DNA of 64,000 nt, from assembly GCF_001281315.1 (NCBI RefSeq), contig NZ_CP012479.1, positions 620,001 to 684,000 of the forward strand, written 5' to 3'. This document shows, piece by piece, positions 33,029 through 41,632 of the stretch. The notes beneath the pieces were generated by a model. It did no database searches. It was not told the origin of the DNA and was given only the letters and a program-made list of their open reading frames with translations. Positions within the stretch are counted from its first letter, which is position 1. Each line of letters opens with the position of its first letter. A program made the position numbers and the translations under genes. This DNA is from Arthrobacter sp. ERGS1:01. GTDB lineage: Bacteria; Actinomycetota; Actinomycetes; Actinomycetales; Micrococcaceae.

Positions 33029-33706
33029 CTACCAGATGTGGTCGGGGGCGTCCATGACGGTCTTGGCCGGGTCGGCATCCGTCCACTGCTCGAACGGAAT
33101 GTCCAGCGCATAGCGGCCCTCCCTGGTCACCAGCGCGCGGACCTCGGCGTTGCCGGGGTTGTTCAGCGACTCAAAATACTCCACCGACCAGTGGAACCAG
33201 CGCATGCAAAACAGCCGCATGGTCAGCCCGTGCGTCACCAGCAGTGTGTTGGGCGCGTAGTCCGGCTTGGACCAGTGCCGGTACAGGGTTTCCATGAACG
33301 AGGACACCCGGTCGTACACGTCCGAGCCGGATTCGCCCTCGCGGAAGCGGTAGAAGAAGTGTCCGTACGCGTTGCGGAGTTCCTTTTGGTCCGCGATCTC
33401 GGCCGGGTTTTGAAAATTTGCCCAGTCCTGTTCGCGCAGCCGGGGCTCCTCCATGACCCGGTCCACCAGGTCCTCGATACCCAACGCCTCCAGCGTTTGG
33501 TAGGCGCGCAGATAGGGGGAGACGTATACGCACACCTTTTGGCCGTCCAACTGGCGGCGGATCTTCTCGCCCGCCGCCTTCGCCTGGGCAATGCCCTGCT
33601 CCGTCAGCGGGATCCGGTAGTCGGGAATCCTGTTGTACAGGGTCTGGTCGAGATTGGCCGCGGACTGTCCGTGGCGGACCATGATGATCTGGCGAGGGGC
33701 GCTCAT
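33029..33706 (-). CDS. Histidine phosphatase family protein
   Basis: The 225-residue product has the RHG motif of the phosphoglycerate-mutase superfamily, IIMVRHGQSAANLD, with the catalytic His at about residue 11. The later Arg and Glu pocket residues are in VYVSPYLRAYQTLEAL and ERQ-type positions, and the second His is in LLVTHGLTMRLF. The 33706 ATG is the natural start since the motif then begins at residue 6; the frame continues open to 33994 but overlaps the opposite gene. Substrates cannot be predicted: members act on sugar phosphates, nucleotides or proteins. No clear operon partner. Confidence 0.88.
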   Translation of the reverse strand: MSAPRQIIMVRHGQSAANLDQTLYNRIPDYRIPLTEQGIAQAKAAGEKIRRQLDGQKVCVYVSPYLRAYQTLEALGIEDLVDRVMEEPRLREQDWANFQNPAEIADQKELRNAYGHFFYRFREGESGSDVYDRVSSFMETLYRHWSKPDYAPNTLLVTHGLTMRLFCMRWFHWSVEYFESLNNPGNAEVRALVTREGRYALDIPFEQWTDADPAKTVMDAPDHIW

Positions 33707-33796
33707 AGCCCTAGAGCCTATAGTCCCGCGGGCCCGCCACCCGGCAACTCGCTGGTTTAGGCCCGGCCTGCCGCCGGCCATGGCCCGCGGGAGGGC

Positions 33797-34630
33797 ATGA
33801 TGGGGTGCATGAGTGAATCGCTGCCCCTCAATGCCCAGCCCGACGGCGCCCGGCCCACCCAGGGTGGGCCGACCGGCGTCGTCCTGTATGACTGGGGCGT
33901 GCGCCCACGGCGGCGGCTGGTCTTTGAGGTGCTGCTGGTCCTGGGCCTCTCGCTGGGGCAGTCGGCCGTGTACTCGGTGGTGCAGCTGATCCAAAAGCTG
34001 AGCCAGGCGCCGTTGTCGCAGGGGACCTCAACCCTGAACACCGTGCAAAGCAGCCGCGAGTACTTCGACCTCACGTACCAGCTGCTCGGCATCTTCTTTG
34101 CTCTCATTCCGGTGTTCCTGGTGTTCTTCCTGCTGGCGGAGCCCGGAAAATCGGTGTTCCGGCGCATGGGGCTCGATTTCCGGCACCCGGTGCGCGACGG
34201 GCTGGGTGCGCTGGGGTTGCTGGTGGTCATCGGGGTTCCCTCGCTGGGGCTTTACGCCGCCGGCCGGGCCTTGGGCGTCACCACTGAAATCATCCCCAGC
34301 GCCCTGAACCAGTACTGGTGGACCATTCCGGTGCTGGTGCTGTCGGCCATCCACAACGGCGTGCTGGAGGAGGTGGTCATGGTGGGCTATCTGCTGGGCA
34401 GGCTGGAAAAGATCGGGTTCACGCCCATTGCGGCCGTGTTCCTGAGCTCGCTGATTCGCGGCAGCTACCACCTGTACCAGGGGTTCGGGCCGTTCGTGGG
34501 CAACTTCCTCATGGGCCTGCTGTTTTGCTGGCTGTACAAGAAATTTGGCCGGGTCGCGCCGCTCGTGGTGGCGCATGCGCTGGTGGACATTGCCGCGTTC
34601 ACCATGGGCCCGGCCCTCGGGTTCGGGTAA
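33797..34630 (+). CDS. CPBP-family intramembrane glutamic endopeptidase-like protein
   Basis: The 277-residue product has about eight hydrophobic segments, from RLVFEVLLVLGLSLGQSAVYSVVQLI to the C terminus. The CPBP (Abi) domain is recognised by the paired Glu in VLEEVVMVGYLLGRLEK, by IRGSYHLYQGFGPFVGNFLMG with its His, and by HALVDIAAF. The usual EExxxR motif lacks its Arg (EEVVMVG). Family members are membrane proteases related to prenyl-protein CAAX processing; in bacteria some give bacteriocin immunity. ATGs at 33797, 33800 and 33809 are all possible. Its function here is unknown. Confidence 0.86.
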   Translation: MMGCMSESLPLNAQPDGARPTQGGPTGVVLYDWGVRPRRRLVFEVLLVLGLSLGQSAVYSVVQLIQKLSQAPLSQGTSTLNTVQSSREYFDLTYQLLGIFFALIPVFLVFFLLAEPGKSVFRRMGLDFRHPVRDGLGALGLLVVIGVPSLGLYAAGRALGVTTEIIPSALNQYWWTIPVLVLSAIHNGVLEEVVMVGYLLGRLEKIGFTPIAAVFLSSLIRGSYHLYQGFGPFVGNFLMGLLFCWLYKKFGRVAPLVVAHALVDIAAFTMGPALGFG

Positions 34631-34637
34631 CCCACGC

Positions 34638-34772
34638 GGCCGGTGATCGAGCCTGTCGAGATCCGGCCTCGAAATCTGAGCTGCGAGTTCGCCTGCACTC
34701 TTATGCGCAAAACCCGGCCTGGGTTTCGCGCCAGACACTGTTGTGCGCAAAACTCACCGTGAGTCGTGCGTA
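34638..34772. repeat. Intergenic repeat cluster (TCGAG family plus two TTATGCGC palindromes)
   Basis: The gap after the CPBP gene holds no gene. At 34638-34665 is a degenerate member of the GGTGGTCGAGCTTGTCGAG family. At 34701-34732 is a palindrome TTATGCGCAAAACCCG ... GGGTTTCGCGCCA, and at 34741-34772 a related one, TTGTGCGCAAAACTCA ... TGAGTCGTGCGTA. The latter two resemble the set at 51484-51615. Confidence 0.6.
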
Positions 34773-34803
34773 GAACGTTTCGCGTACCCCGAGCCGGAAA
34801 CGC

Positions 34804-34837
34804 AAACGGCACCCGCCCCGCAGGGAGGGTGCCGTTT
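34804..34837 (-). terminator. Terminator after the VOC gene
   Basis: AAACGGCACCC pairs with GGGTGCCGTTT around a 12-base loop, 17 bp after the minus-strand stop codon at 34854, with T-rich sequence following on that strand. Confidence 0.75.
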
Positions 34838-34853
34838 GGCAGGGCCGAAAATG

Positions 34854-35492
34854 CTAGATGGTGACAGTTCCGTTTTCGGTCTCAAACGTGACGGACATGA
34901 TGCCGGGCGTGCCGCGGGGGGCGATCCACTCGACGGAGACGTCCTCCAGCGGCTTCTCCACGGGCTCGCCGAGCCATTCGGTGACGCGCTCGGCACTGCC
35001 GGCGATGGTCAGCGAGGAGATGCGCACGGTGCTGGGCCGGGCCAGGGACGGGTGCAGTGAGGGGTCGCCCTCCCACTTGAGCATGTACGGCACCTGCGGG
35101 TCGGCGATGAGACCCTTGATGCCGATCTGCTGCCACACGAGCTCCTGGCCGTCGGGGAACTTGCGGTTGCCGGGGACGGCGCTGCGGCCCAGGCGTTCCT
35201 CGAACGGGGTAAGGTCGTCCACAGCCACGCACCAGCCCATCCAGCCGCCGCCGGCTGCGGAGCGGGCCCGCACGGCCTGGCCAAACGGGGCCTTGTCCGA
35301 GGCCGGGTGGTCAAGGCACTCCACGACCTCCAGGTAATGGTGGTCGGTGAGCGGGATGATCATATTGCGGGTGCCGAATCGCGGGTGGACTCCACCGCGT
35401 ACTGCATCGACCCCGAGGGCGGTTGCGATTCGCTCCGTGGTGGCAGCCAATCCATCTGATTCACAGGCGTAAGAAACATGATCCATTCGCAT
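34854..35492 (-). CDS. VOC-superfamily (glyoxalase-like) protein
   Basis: The 212-residue product starts with RMDHVSYACESDGLAATTERIATALG, a typical VOC first strand with a metal-ligand His at position 5. NMIIPLTDHHYLEVVECLDHPA near residue 45 has a Glu and His in ligand-like positions. It resembles the glyoxalase-like domain proteins with a single large module found widely in actinobacteria. The reaction is unknown: VOC proteins include lyases, dioxygenases and resistance proteins. The gene stands alone, divergent from tex. Confidence 0.85.
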   Translation of the reverse strand: MRMDHVSYACESDGLAATTERIATALGVDAVRGGVHPRFGTRNMIIPLTDHHYLEVVECLDHPASDKAPFGQAVRARSAAGGGWMGWCVAVDDLTPFEERLGRSAVPGNRKFPDGQELVWQQIGIKGLIADPQVPYMLKWEGDPSLHPSLARPSTVRISSLTIAGSAERVTEWLGEPVEKPLEDVSVEWIAPRGTPGIMSVTFETENGTVTI

Positions 35493-35606
35493 GCGTTCAT
35501 CTTGGCACTTTGTGATGCGCCTCTCGACTTAGCGTGTCCTAAGTCTCATGGGACGTCGGATTTCAGGGCTGCGGGGCAGTCGCGGATCGTGGGGCAGAAT
35601 TGAACC

Positions 35607-38090
35607 GTGACTGATTCCGCCTCCACACCCGCCGCCCTCGTCCTGCCCAGCAATGCCGACGTCGAAAATCGCATTATTGCCACGATCGCCGGGGAGCTGG
35701 GCGTGCGTGCCGCTCAGGTCCGTGCCGCGATCGGCCTGCTCGACGACGGCGCCAGCGTGCCGTTCATCGCCCGGTACCGCAAGGAAATGACCGGCACGCT
35801 CGATGACGCCCAGTTGCGCGACCTCGAGGAACGGTTGCGCTACTTGCGCGAACTCGAGGCCCGGCGCCGGACCGTGCTGGAAACCATCCACGGACTCGGC
35901 AAACTCACCGCCTCGCTGCGGGCCGCCGTCGAGGGCGCCGCCACGAAATCCGACCTTGAGGACCTGTACCTGCCGTACAAATCCACGCGCAAGACCAAGG
36001 CCGACGCCGCCCGTGAAGCCGGGCTGGAACCGCTCCTTGATTCGTTGCTGGCCAACCCCGCCCTGGCCCCGGCCGTCGCCGCCGACGGATACCTGAACCC
36101 GGAGCACGCCGTGGCCTCGGCCGACGACGCGCTGGCCGGTGCCCGCGCCATCCTGATCGAGCGGGCCGGGCAGGACGCCGTCCTCGTCGGGGAGTTGCGC
36201 GAACGGCTGTGGAAAACGGGCCGGCTGCGCTCCGCCGTCAAAACCGGAAAGGACGCGGCCGGGGAAAAGTTCAAGGACTACTTTGACTTTGCCCAGCCTC
36301 CCCACACGCTGCCCAGCCACCGGATCCTGGCACTGCTGCGCGGCGAGAAGGAAGGCGTGCTGTCCCTGGACCTCGCCGAGGCGGACGTCCGCGACGCCGA
36401 CGCGGCGGCCCGGGCCCGCGCCGGCTACGAAAACGCCGTGGCGCACTCGCTCGGCATTGCCGAATCCGGCCGGTCTGCCGACACCTGGCTCATGACCGGT
36501 GCCCGGCTGGCCTGGCGCACCCGCATCCTGACCCGGCTGTCCGTGGACCTGCGCGTGCGCCTGTTCCAGGCCGCCGAGGAGGAATCCGTGCGCGTCTTTG
36601 CCGCCAACCTGCGCGACGTGCTGCTGGCAGCACCCGCCGGAAACCGGGCCACACTGGGCCTTGACCCGGGCCTGCGCACGGGCGTGAAGGTGGCCGTGGT
36701 GGACGGTACCGGACAGGTCACCGCCACCGACACCATCTACCCGCACGCCCCCGCCCGCCGCTGGAATGAATCCCTGGCCACGCTCGTGGAACTGGCCCGC
36801 AGGCACAAGGTGGAGCTCGTGGCCATCGGCAACGGCACGGCCAGCCGGGAGACCGACAAACTGGCCGCCGAACTCCTGGCCGAGCTCAAGCGCCTCGATC
36901 CGTCCGTGCCGGTGGCCAAGTTGGTGGTCTCCGAGGCGGGCGCCTCCGTCTACTCGGCGTCGGCGCTTGCCGGTGCCGAACTGCCCGGCATGGACGTTTC
37001 GCTGCGCGGCGCCGTCTCCATTGCCCGCCGCCTCCAGGACCCGCTCGCAGAACTCGTCAAGATCGATCCGAAGTCGATCGGCGTGGGCCAGTACCAGCAC
37101 GACCTCACCCCGGCCAAGCTGGAACGCTCCCTTGACGCCGTCGTCGAGGACTGCGTGAACGCCGTGGGCGTGGACCTGAACACTGCGTCGCCGGCGCTGC
37201 TGGCCAGGGTGGCCGGCGTCGGGCCGTTGCTGAGCGAAAACATCGTGGCGCACCGCAACGAACACGGCCCGTTCGGCAAGCGCCGCGAACTGCTCAAGGT
37301 GGCCCGACTGGGTCCCAAGGCGTACGAGCAATGCGCCGGCTTCCTGCGCATCACCGGGGGAGCGGAGCCGCTGGATGCCTCCAGTGTCCACCCCGAGGCG
37401 TACGGGGTGGCCCGGAAGATCCTCGCCGCCGCGGGGGCCGCGCCGGCCGAAATCTCCGGCGGCGTGGGCGCCGTGGCCGGCCTGAACCCGGCCGACTTCG
37501 TGGACGGCTCATTCGGCCTGCCCACCGTCAAGGACATCGTGGCCGAGCTGCAAAAGCCCGGCCGGGACCCGCGCCCCCGCTTCGAAACGGCGTCATTCAC
37601 CGACGGCATCGAGAAAATCACCGACCTGCGCCCCGGCATGATCCTGGAGGGCACCGTCTCCAACGTGGCCGCCTTTGGCGCGTTCGTGGACATCGGCGTG
37701 CACCAGGACGGTCTGGTCCACGTCTCAGCCATGAGCAACAACTTCGTCTCCGACCCGCACTCCGTGGTCAAGTCCGGCCAGGTGGTGCGCGTGAAGGTCC
37801 TGGAGGTGGAGCCCGAGCGCAAGCGCATCTCCCTCACCCTGCGCCTGGATGACGAGGCCGCAAGCCCCGGGAACGACGCCGGCTCCCGAGCCCCGGGACG
37901 CAAGCCGGGGAAGCCCGTGGAGGAGCCGCGCGAAGGCCGGCGACCCGGACAAGACCGGTCTCGACAAGACCGGTCTCGACAAGCCCGACCGGCAGGCGGA
38001 CAGTCGCGAACTCCGCAGGCGGCACCCGCACCGGCCAACACGGCCATGGCCGAGGCGCTGCGCCGCGCGGGACTGGGAAAGAAGGGCTAG
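35607..38090 (+). CDS. tex: Tex-type RNA-binding transcription accessory protein
   Basis: The 827-residue product has an N-terminal Tex HTH-rich region with the signature DDGASVPFIARYRKEMTGTLDD (about residues 46-67). A YqgF/RNase H-like domain includes LGLDPGLRTGVKVAVVD (about 350). Tandem helix-hairpin-helix motifs follow (GVDLNTASPALLARVAGVGPLLSENIV), and an S1 domain (GMILEGTVSNVAAFGAFVDIGVHQDGLVHVS) lies near 678. Tex binds nucleic acid and influences transcription. The C-terminal tail (about 755-827) is Arg/Pro/Gln-rich and encodes a short tandem RSRQD repeat from a 15-bp duplication, which looks like a captured intergenic repeat. Confidence 0.95.
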   Translation: MTDSASTPAALVLPSNADVENRIIATIAGELGVRAAQVRAAIGLLDDGASVPFIARYRKEMTGTLDDAQLRDLEERLRYLRELEARRRTVLETIHGLGKLTASLRAAVEGAATKSDLEDLYLPYKSTRKTKADAAREAGLEPLLDSLLANPALAPAVAADGYLNPEHAVASADDALAGARAILIERAGQDAVLVGELRERLWKTGRLRSAVKTGKDAAGEKFKDYFDFAQPPHTLPSHRILALLRGEKEGVLSLDLAEADVRDADAAARARAGYENAVAHSLGIAESGRSADTWLMTGARLAWRTRILTRLSVDLRVRLFQAAEEESVRVFAANLRDVLLAAPAGNRATLGLDPGLRTGVKVAVVDGTGQVTATDTIYPHAPARRWNESLATLVELARRHKVELVAIGNGTASRETDKLAAELLAELKRLDPSVPVAKLVVSEAGASVYSASALAGAELPGMDVSLRGAVSIARRLQDPLAELVKIDPKSIGVGQYQHDLTPAKLERSLDAVVEDCVNAVGVDLNTASPALLARVAGVGPLLSENIVAHRNEHGPFGKRRELLKVARLGPKAYEQCAGFLRITGGAEPLDASSVHPEAYGVARKILAAAGAAPAEISGGVGAVAGLNPADFVDGSFGLPTVKDIVAELQKPGRDPRPRFETASFTDGIEKITDLRPGMILEGTVSNVAAFGAFVDIGVHQDGLVHVSAMSNNFVSDPHSVVKSGQVVRVKVLEVEPERKRISLTLRLDDEAASPGNDAGSRAPGRKPGKPVEEPREGRRPGQDRSRQDRSRQARPAGGQSRTPQAAPAPANTAMAEALRRAGLGKKG
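37951..37980 (+). repeat. 15-bp tandem duplication inside the tex tail
   Basis: AAGACCGGTCTCGAC occurs twice in a row and is followed by AAGCCCGACC. The combined stretch GGTCTCGACAAGCCCGACC closely matches the reverse complement of the dispersed GGTGGTCGAGCTTGTCGAG element. It is in frame and encodes the RSRQD repeats of the protein tail. Confidence 0.7.
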
Positions 38091-38099
38091 GCGTCTATC

Positions 38100-38147
38100 G
38101 AGGGGGAAATGGCGCATCTTCGGCTGGAAGTTCGACATTTTCCCCTC
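38100..38147 (+). terminator. Hairpin after tex
   Basis: GAGGGGGAAATG pairs with CATTTTCCCCTC (one wobble) across a 24-base loop, starting 9 bp after the tex stop. Confidence 0.55.
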
Positions 38148-38236
38148 TTGGACTGCATTTTCAAGCACTTCTTCGGCAGAAGTCATAAAGCCGTCACAAT
38201 CTTGCACGGGCGGCGGGGTATCTCCCACACTGGAAA

Positions 38237-38400
38237 CAGGTCATGAGTGTCAGCGACAAGCCCCGGCTCGCTGACCGGCAACCCTCCACCGCGGTGGGGT
38301 GCCCCGGGTGAAGACCTGGCACTGGGCCGTCCGGCCGCAGTGCAAGCGCGGGCCGCAGCGACAGCAGGCCCACCCGTCGATGACCGACGCATGGTGGGCC
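38237..38400 (+). ncRNA. SAM-IV riboswitch with downstream terminator-like stem
   Basis: The aptamer core is P1 CAGGTC (38237-38242) with GACCTG (38313-38318) and P2 GTCAGCGA with TCGCTGAC. P3 ACCCTCCAC closes on GTGGGGT around CGCG. A pseudoknot can form between the P2-loop CCCGG and the CCGGG after P3. The conserved segments GGTCATGAGTG, CCGGCAACCCTCC and GGGGTGCCCCGGGTGAAGACC match the actinobacterial SAM-IV class. Downstream, GGCCCACC (38367-38374) pairs with GGTGGGCC (38393-38400), with CGTCG/CGACG inside, a likely expression platform. It lies 38 bp before metY, so SAM should repress methionine synthesis genes. Part of the stem may instead hide the ribosome site. Confidence 0.9.
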
Positions 38401-38437
38401 TTGTCATTGCCGGCCTCTAGTGTGAAGGAATCTTCCC

Positions 38438-39754
38438 ATGAACAATGCCTGGTCCTTTGAAACCCGCCAGATCCATGTAGGCCAGGAGCCCGATGCCGCC
38501 ACCGGTGCGCGGGCCCTGCCGATCTACCAGACCTCATCCTTCGTGTTCCCGTCGGCCGAAAGCGCCGCCGCACGCTTCGCCCTGGCCGAGCTGGAACCCA
38601 TCTACACCCGCATCGGCAACCCCACGCAGGACGCCGTGGAACAGCGGATCGCCAGCCTCGAAGGCGGTGTGGCCGCCCTGCTGCTGTCCTCCGGCCAGGC
38701 CGCCACCACGTTCGCCATCCTGAACCTGGCCCAGGCCGGGGACCACATCGTCTCCAGCCCCAGCATCTACGGCGGCACCTACAACCTGCTGGCGCACAGC
38801 CTCAAGCGTCTGGGCATCGAGGTCACGTTCGTCGCCGACCCCGACAACCTGGACGAATGGCGCGCCGCCGTCCGCCCCAACACCAAGGCATTCTTCGGCG
38901 AAGTGGTCTCCAACCCGCGCCAGGACGTGCTGGACCTGGAAAACATCAGCGCGATCGCCCACGAGGCCGGCGTGCCGCTGCTCGTGGACAACACCCTGGC
39001 CACCCCGTACCTGATCCGCCCGCTGGAATGGGGCGCGGACATCGTCATCCACTCCGCCACCAAGTACCTGGGCGGCCACGGCAGCGCGATTGCCGGCGTG
39101 ATCGTCGACGGCGGCAAGTTCGACTTCGCGGCCGATCCGGAGAAGTTCCCCGGCTTCAACACCCCCGACGTGACTTACAACGGCCTGGTCTACGCCCGTG
39201 ACCTTGGCGTCGGCAGCGCGCTGGGCGCCAACCTCGCCTACATCCTCAAGGCCCGCGTTCAGCTCCTGCGTGACCTCGGCTCCGCCGTCGCCCCCTTCAA
39301 CGCGTTCCTGATCGCCCAGGGCATCGAGACGCTGAGCCTGCGCGTGGACCGCCACGTCAGCAACGCCGTCGCCGTCGCCACCTGGCTGGAGGAAAACGAG
39401 AACGTCGAGGCCGTGGCCTACGCCGGGATCCCGTCCAGCCCGTGGTTTGAGCGCGGCCGCAAGTACGGCCCCAAGGGCACCGGCGCCGTCATCGCCTTCG
39501 ACATCAAGGGCGGTGCCGAGGCCGGCAAGCGCTTCGTGGACGGCCTGGAACTGCACTCGCACGTTGCCAACATCGGCGACGTCCGCTCGCTGGTGATCCA
39601 CCCGGCATCCACCACGCACGCCCAGCTGTCCCCGGAGGAGCAGCTCGCAGCAGGTGTCCGCCCGGGCCTGGTGCGCCTGTCCGTGGGCCTCGAAGGCATC
39701 GAGGACATCCTGGCCGACCTCGAAGCCGGGTTCCGCGCAGCAAAATCGGCGTGA
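38438..39754 (+). CDS. metY: O-acetylhomoserine sulfhydrylase
   Basis: The 438-residue PLP enzyme of the Cys/Met metabolism family makes homocysteine from O-acetylhomoserine and sulfide. The PLP lysine is Lys209 in IVIHSATKYLGGHGSAIAG, and the pyridine-ring Asp is in LLVDNTLATPYL. The start LSF-type pattern WSFETRQIHVGQEPD and the 430-residue length distinguish it from the shorter MetB. AAGGA precedes the ATG. It overlaps metX by 4 bp (GTGA) and is controlled by the SAM-IV riboswitch just upstream. Confidence 0.95.
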   Translation: MNNAWSFETRQIHVGQEPDAATGARALPIYQTSSFVFPSAESAAARFALAELEPIYTRIGNPTQDAVEQRIASLEGGVAALLLSSGQAATTFAILNLAQAGDHIVSSPSIYGGTYNLLAHSLKRLGIEVTFVADPDNLDEWRAAVRPNTKAFFGEVVSNPRQDVLDLENISAIAHEAGVPLLVDNTLATPYLIRPLEWGADIVIHSATKYLGGHGSAIAGVIVDGGKFDFAADPEKFPGFNTPDVTYNGLVYARDLGVGSALGANLAYILKARVQLLRDLGSAVAPFNAFLIAQGIETLSLRVDRHVSNAVAVATWLEENENVEAVAYAGIPSSPWFERGRKYGPKGTGAVIAFDIKGGAEAGKRFVDGLELHSHVANIGDVRSLVIHPASTTHAQLSPEEQLAAGVRPGLVRLSVGLEGIEDILADLEAGFRAAKSA

Positions 39755-40965
39755 CCCCCGTGGGCCTGACAGCAGCGGAGCGGGACGTGTTTTCCCCAGA
39801 CATTGAAACAGGCGGCCCCGAACCGGTAGGTGAGGAATTCTCGGCCGCCGTGGGCCAGGGTGGCGGCGTGCTGCGCTCGGTAGGCATCGGCGCGCTGCCA
39901 CTGGAAGCCGGGGGGGTGCTGCCCCAGGTCACCATGGCCTTTGAATGCTGGGGCACCCTGAACGCGGCCGGCAACAACGCCGTGCTCATCCAGCACGCAC
40001 TCACCGGAAGCACCCACGTCAGTCGCGGGGACTCCGAGGAGGACGGCTGGTGGGAAGGCCTGGTGGGCCCGGGCTCGGTCATCGACACCGAAAAGTACTT
40101 CGTGGTGGCCGCCAACATGCTTGGCGGCTGCTACGGCACCACCGGTCCGTCCAGCATTGCCGACGACGGCGCCCCCTACGGCTCCCGGTTCCCGTTCGTG
40201 ACCATCCGTGACTCCGTCCAGGCGGAGGCCCGGCTGGCCGAGCGGCTGGGCATCAGCAAGTGGCATGCCGTCGTTGGCGGTTCCATGGGCGGCGCCAGGG
40301 CACTGGAGTGGGCGGTATCGTTCCCGGAGCGCGTGCGGCGCTGCGCCGTCGTGGCGTCCTGTGCCGCAAGTACGGCGGAGCAGATCGCCTTCGCCCAGGC
40401 GCAGGTGCTGGCCATCCGCCAGGACCCGCACTTTGCCGGCGGCGACTACTACGACGGCGCCGCCCCCACCGCGGGCTTGGGGCTGGCACGGCGGATCGCC
40501 CACATCACCTACCGCTCCGAGGCGGAGATGGGGGCACGGTTTGGACGCTCAGTCCAGCCCGGGGAGGACCCGCTCAGCCACGGCCGGCTGCGCCCCGCCG
40601 CGGGCGGCTCCGTGCAGGACCGGTACCAGGTGGAAAGCTACCTTGACCACCAGGCCCGCAAGCTCGTCAGCCGCTTCGACGCCAACAGCTACATCGCCAT
40701 CACCGAGGCGCTCATGAGCCACGACGTCGCCCGCGACCGCGGCACCCTGCAGGACGCCCTGGCGCGCACCGCCGGCGTGGAATTCCTGGTGGCCGCCGTC
40801 AACAGCGACCGCCTCTACTTCCCGGCCCAATCCGAGGAACTGGCCGCCGCCCTGCCCGGCGACGTCACCGTCCGCCGGATCGACTCGGGGATCGGGCACG
40901 ACGGGTTCCTGACCGAGGTAGGCGCCGTCGGCGAACTGCTGCGGGAATCGTTCTTCACCCGGTAG
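39751..40965 (+). CDS. metX: Homoserine O-acetyltransferase
   Basis: The 404-residue alpha/beta-hydrolase transfers acetyl from acetyl-CoA to homoserine, supplying the substrate of MetY. The nucleophile Ser is in AVVGGSMGGARALEWA at about residue 176. The catalytic Asp is in LVAAVNSDRLYFPAQS and the His in DSGIGHDGFLTE. It starts at a GTG inside the metY stop, so the two are translated together and share the upstream SAM-IV control. A second GTG at 39760 is possible. Succinyl-transferring relatives exist in this fold, but the metX-metY pairing favours acetyl. Confidence 0.94.
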   Translation: MTPVGLTAAERDVFSPDIETGGPEPVGEEFSAAVGQGGGVLRSVGIGALPLEAGGVLPQVTMAFECWGTLNAAGNNAVLIQHALTGSTHVSRGDSEEDGWWEGLVGPGSVIDTEKYFVVAANMLGGCYGTTGPSSIADDGAPYGSRFPFVTIRDSVQAEARLAERLGISKWHAVVGGSMGGARALEWAVSFPERVRRCAVVASCAASTAEQIAFAQAQVLAIRQDPHFAGGDYYDGAAPTAGLGLARRIAHITYRSEAEMGARFGRSVQPGEDPLSHGRLRPAAGGSVQDRYQVESYLDHQARKLVSRFDANSYIAITEALMSHDVARDRGTLQDALARTAGVEFLVAAVNSDRLYFPAQSEELAAALPGDVTVRRIDSGIGHDGFLTEVGAVGELLRESFFTR

Positions 40966-40967
40966 CA

Positions 40968-41074
40968 GCAGGGCTCAATTTTTGGGCCGGTGCCCGCACC
41001 GCGCCACACACGACTCCGTCGGTGTGTCCGCGGCGACGCCCGCCACACCGCCGGCCCCAAAAATTGAGCCCTGC
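40968..41074. repeat. Long near-perfect inverted repeat after metX
   Basis: Bases 40968-40990 pair with 41051-41074 over 23 positions with a single one-base insertion. Between them a second stem (CGGTGTG with CACACCG, about 41020-41050) can fold. It starts 2 bp after the metX stop, between metX and the convergent SHOCT gene. It could serve as a terminator but is larger than needed, resembling a small palindromic insertion. Confidence 0.65.
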
Positions 41075-41110
41075 GGTGGTCCGGCTACGGGAAATTTCCG
41101 CGGCGGTTGC

Positions 41111-41581
41111 CTAGAAGTTCTTGAAGATGGCCTCGCGGTGGGCGGCGTACTGGTCGGCCGTGACCTGGCCGCTGCGGCGGGCGGCGTCGAGGGCGTCCAG
41201 CTGGCGTTTGAGCTCGGCCTCCGCGCGCATGCGCTCGTTGGCGAATCCGGCGCCCTGCTGGCCGTGCAGGGTGCCCGGGGTGTTCATCGGAATTCCGTTG
41301 AGCAGCGTGCCCACGTACGGGGCGCCGGGCTGCGGGCGGGCCGTGCCGTTTTGCCGGGAGCCGTTTTGCTGGGGCCGGCCAGGCTGTTGATGGTTGACGG
41401 GCTGGGAGACGCCCGGGGTGGGCGGCTGGTTTGCCCGCCGCCGCCGGTTCGTGGCCTTCATGAAATTGACCACGAGGATCACACCCACCACAACGAGCAC
41501 GATCCATGGTTGGAGGGACGCCGTATTAAAGGATGACGCGGCAACATCATTGGCCGCCACCGGGTCGAGCACACTAAGCAC
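41111..41581 (-). CDS. Single-span membrane protein with C-terminal SHOCT domain
   Basis: The 156-residue product has one hydrophobic span, PWIVLVVVGVILVVNFM (about residues 25-41), followed by RRRR. A long low-complexity linker rich in Gln, Pro and Asn follows. A short C-terminal SHOCT-like helix pair, AELKRQLDALDAARRSGQVTADQYAAHREAIF, occupies about 120-153. SHOCT domains are found at protein ends and are thought to promote oligomerisation. The start is a GTG with AGAGG upstream. Function is not known. Confidence 0.75.
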   Translation of the reverse strand: MLSVLDPVAANDVAASSFNTASLQPWIVLVVVGVILVVNFMKATNRRRRANQPPTPGVSQPVNHQQPGRPQQNGSRQNGTARPQPGAPYVGTLLNGIPMNTPGTLHGQQGAGFANERMRAEAELKRQLDALDAARRSGQVTADQYAAHREAIFKNF

Positions 41582-41632
41582 AACGCACCTCTTCTTGCCG
41601 TCAAGGCGCCGATACCAGCGCCTCTTCCCATC

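Noticed and set aside
35529..37391. 620-codon frame opposite tex
   Set aside because: Tex motifs are complete on the plus strand; the minus frame is a shadow.
38237..38318. SAM-I riboswitch
   Set aside because: The conserved segments and pseudoknot fit SAM-IV better, and the SAM-I P1-P4 layout is not seen.
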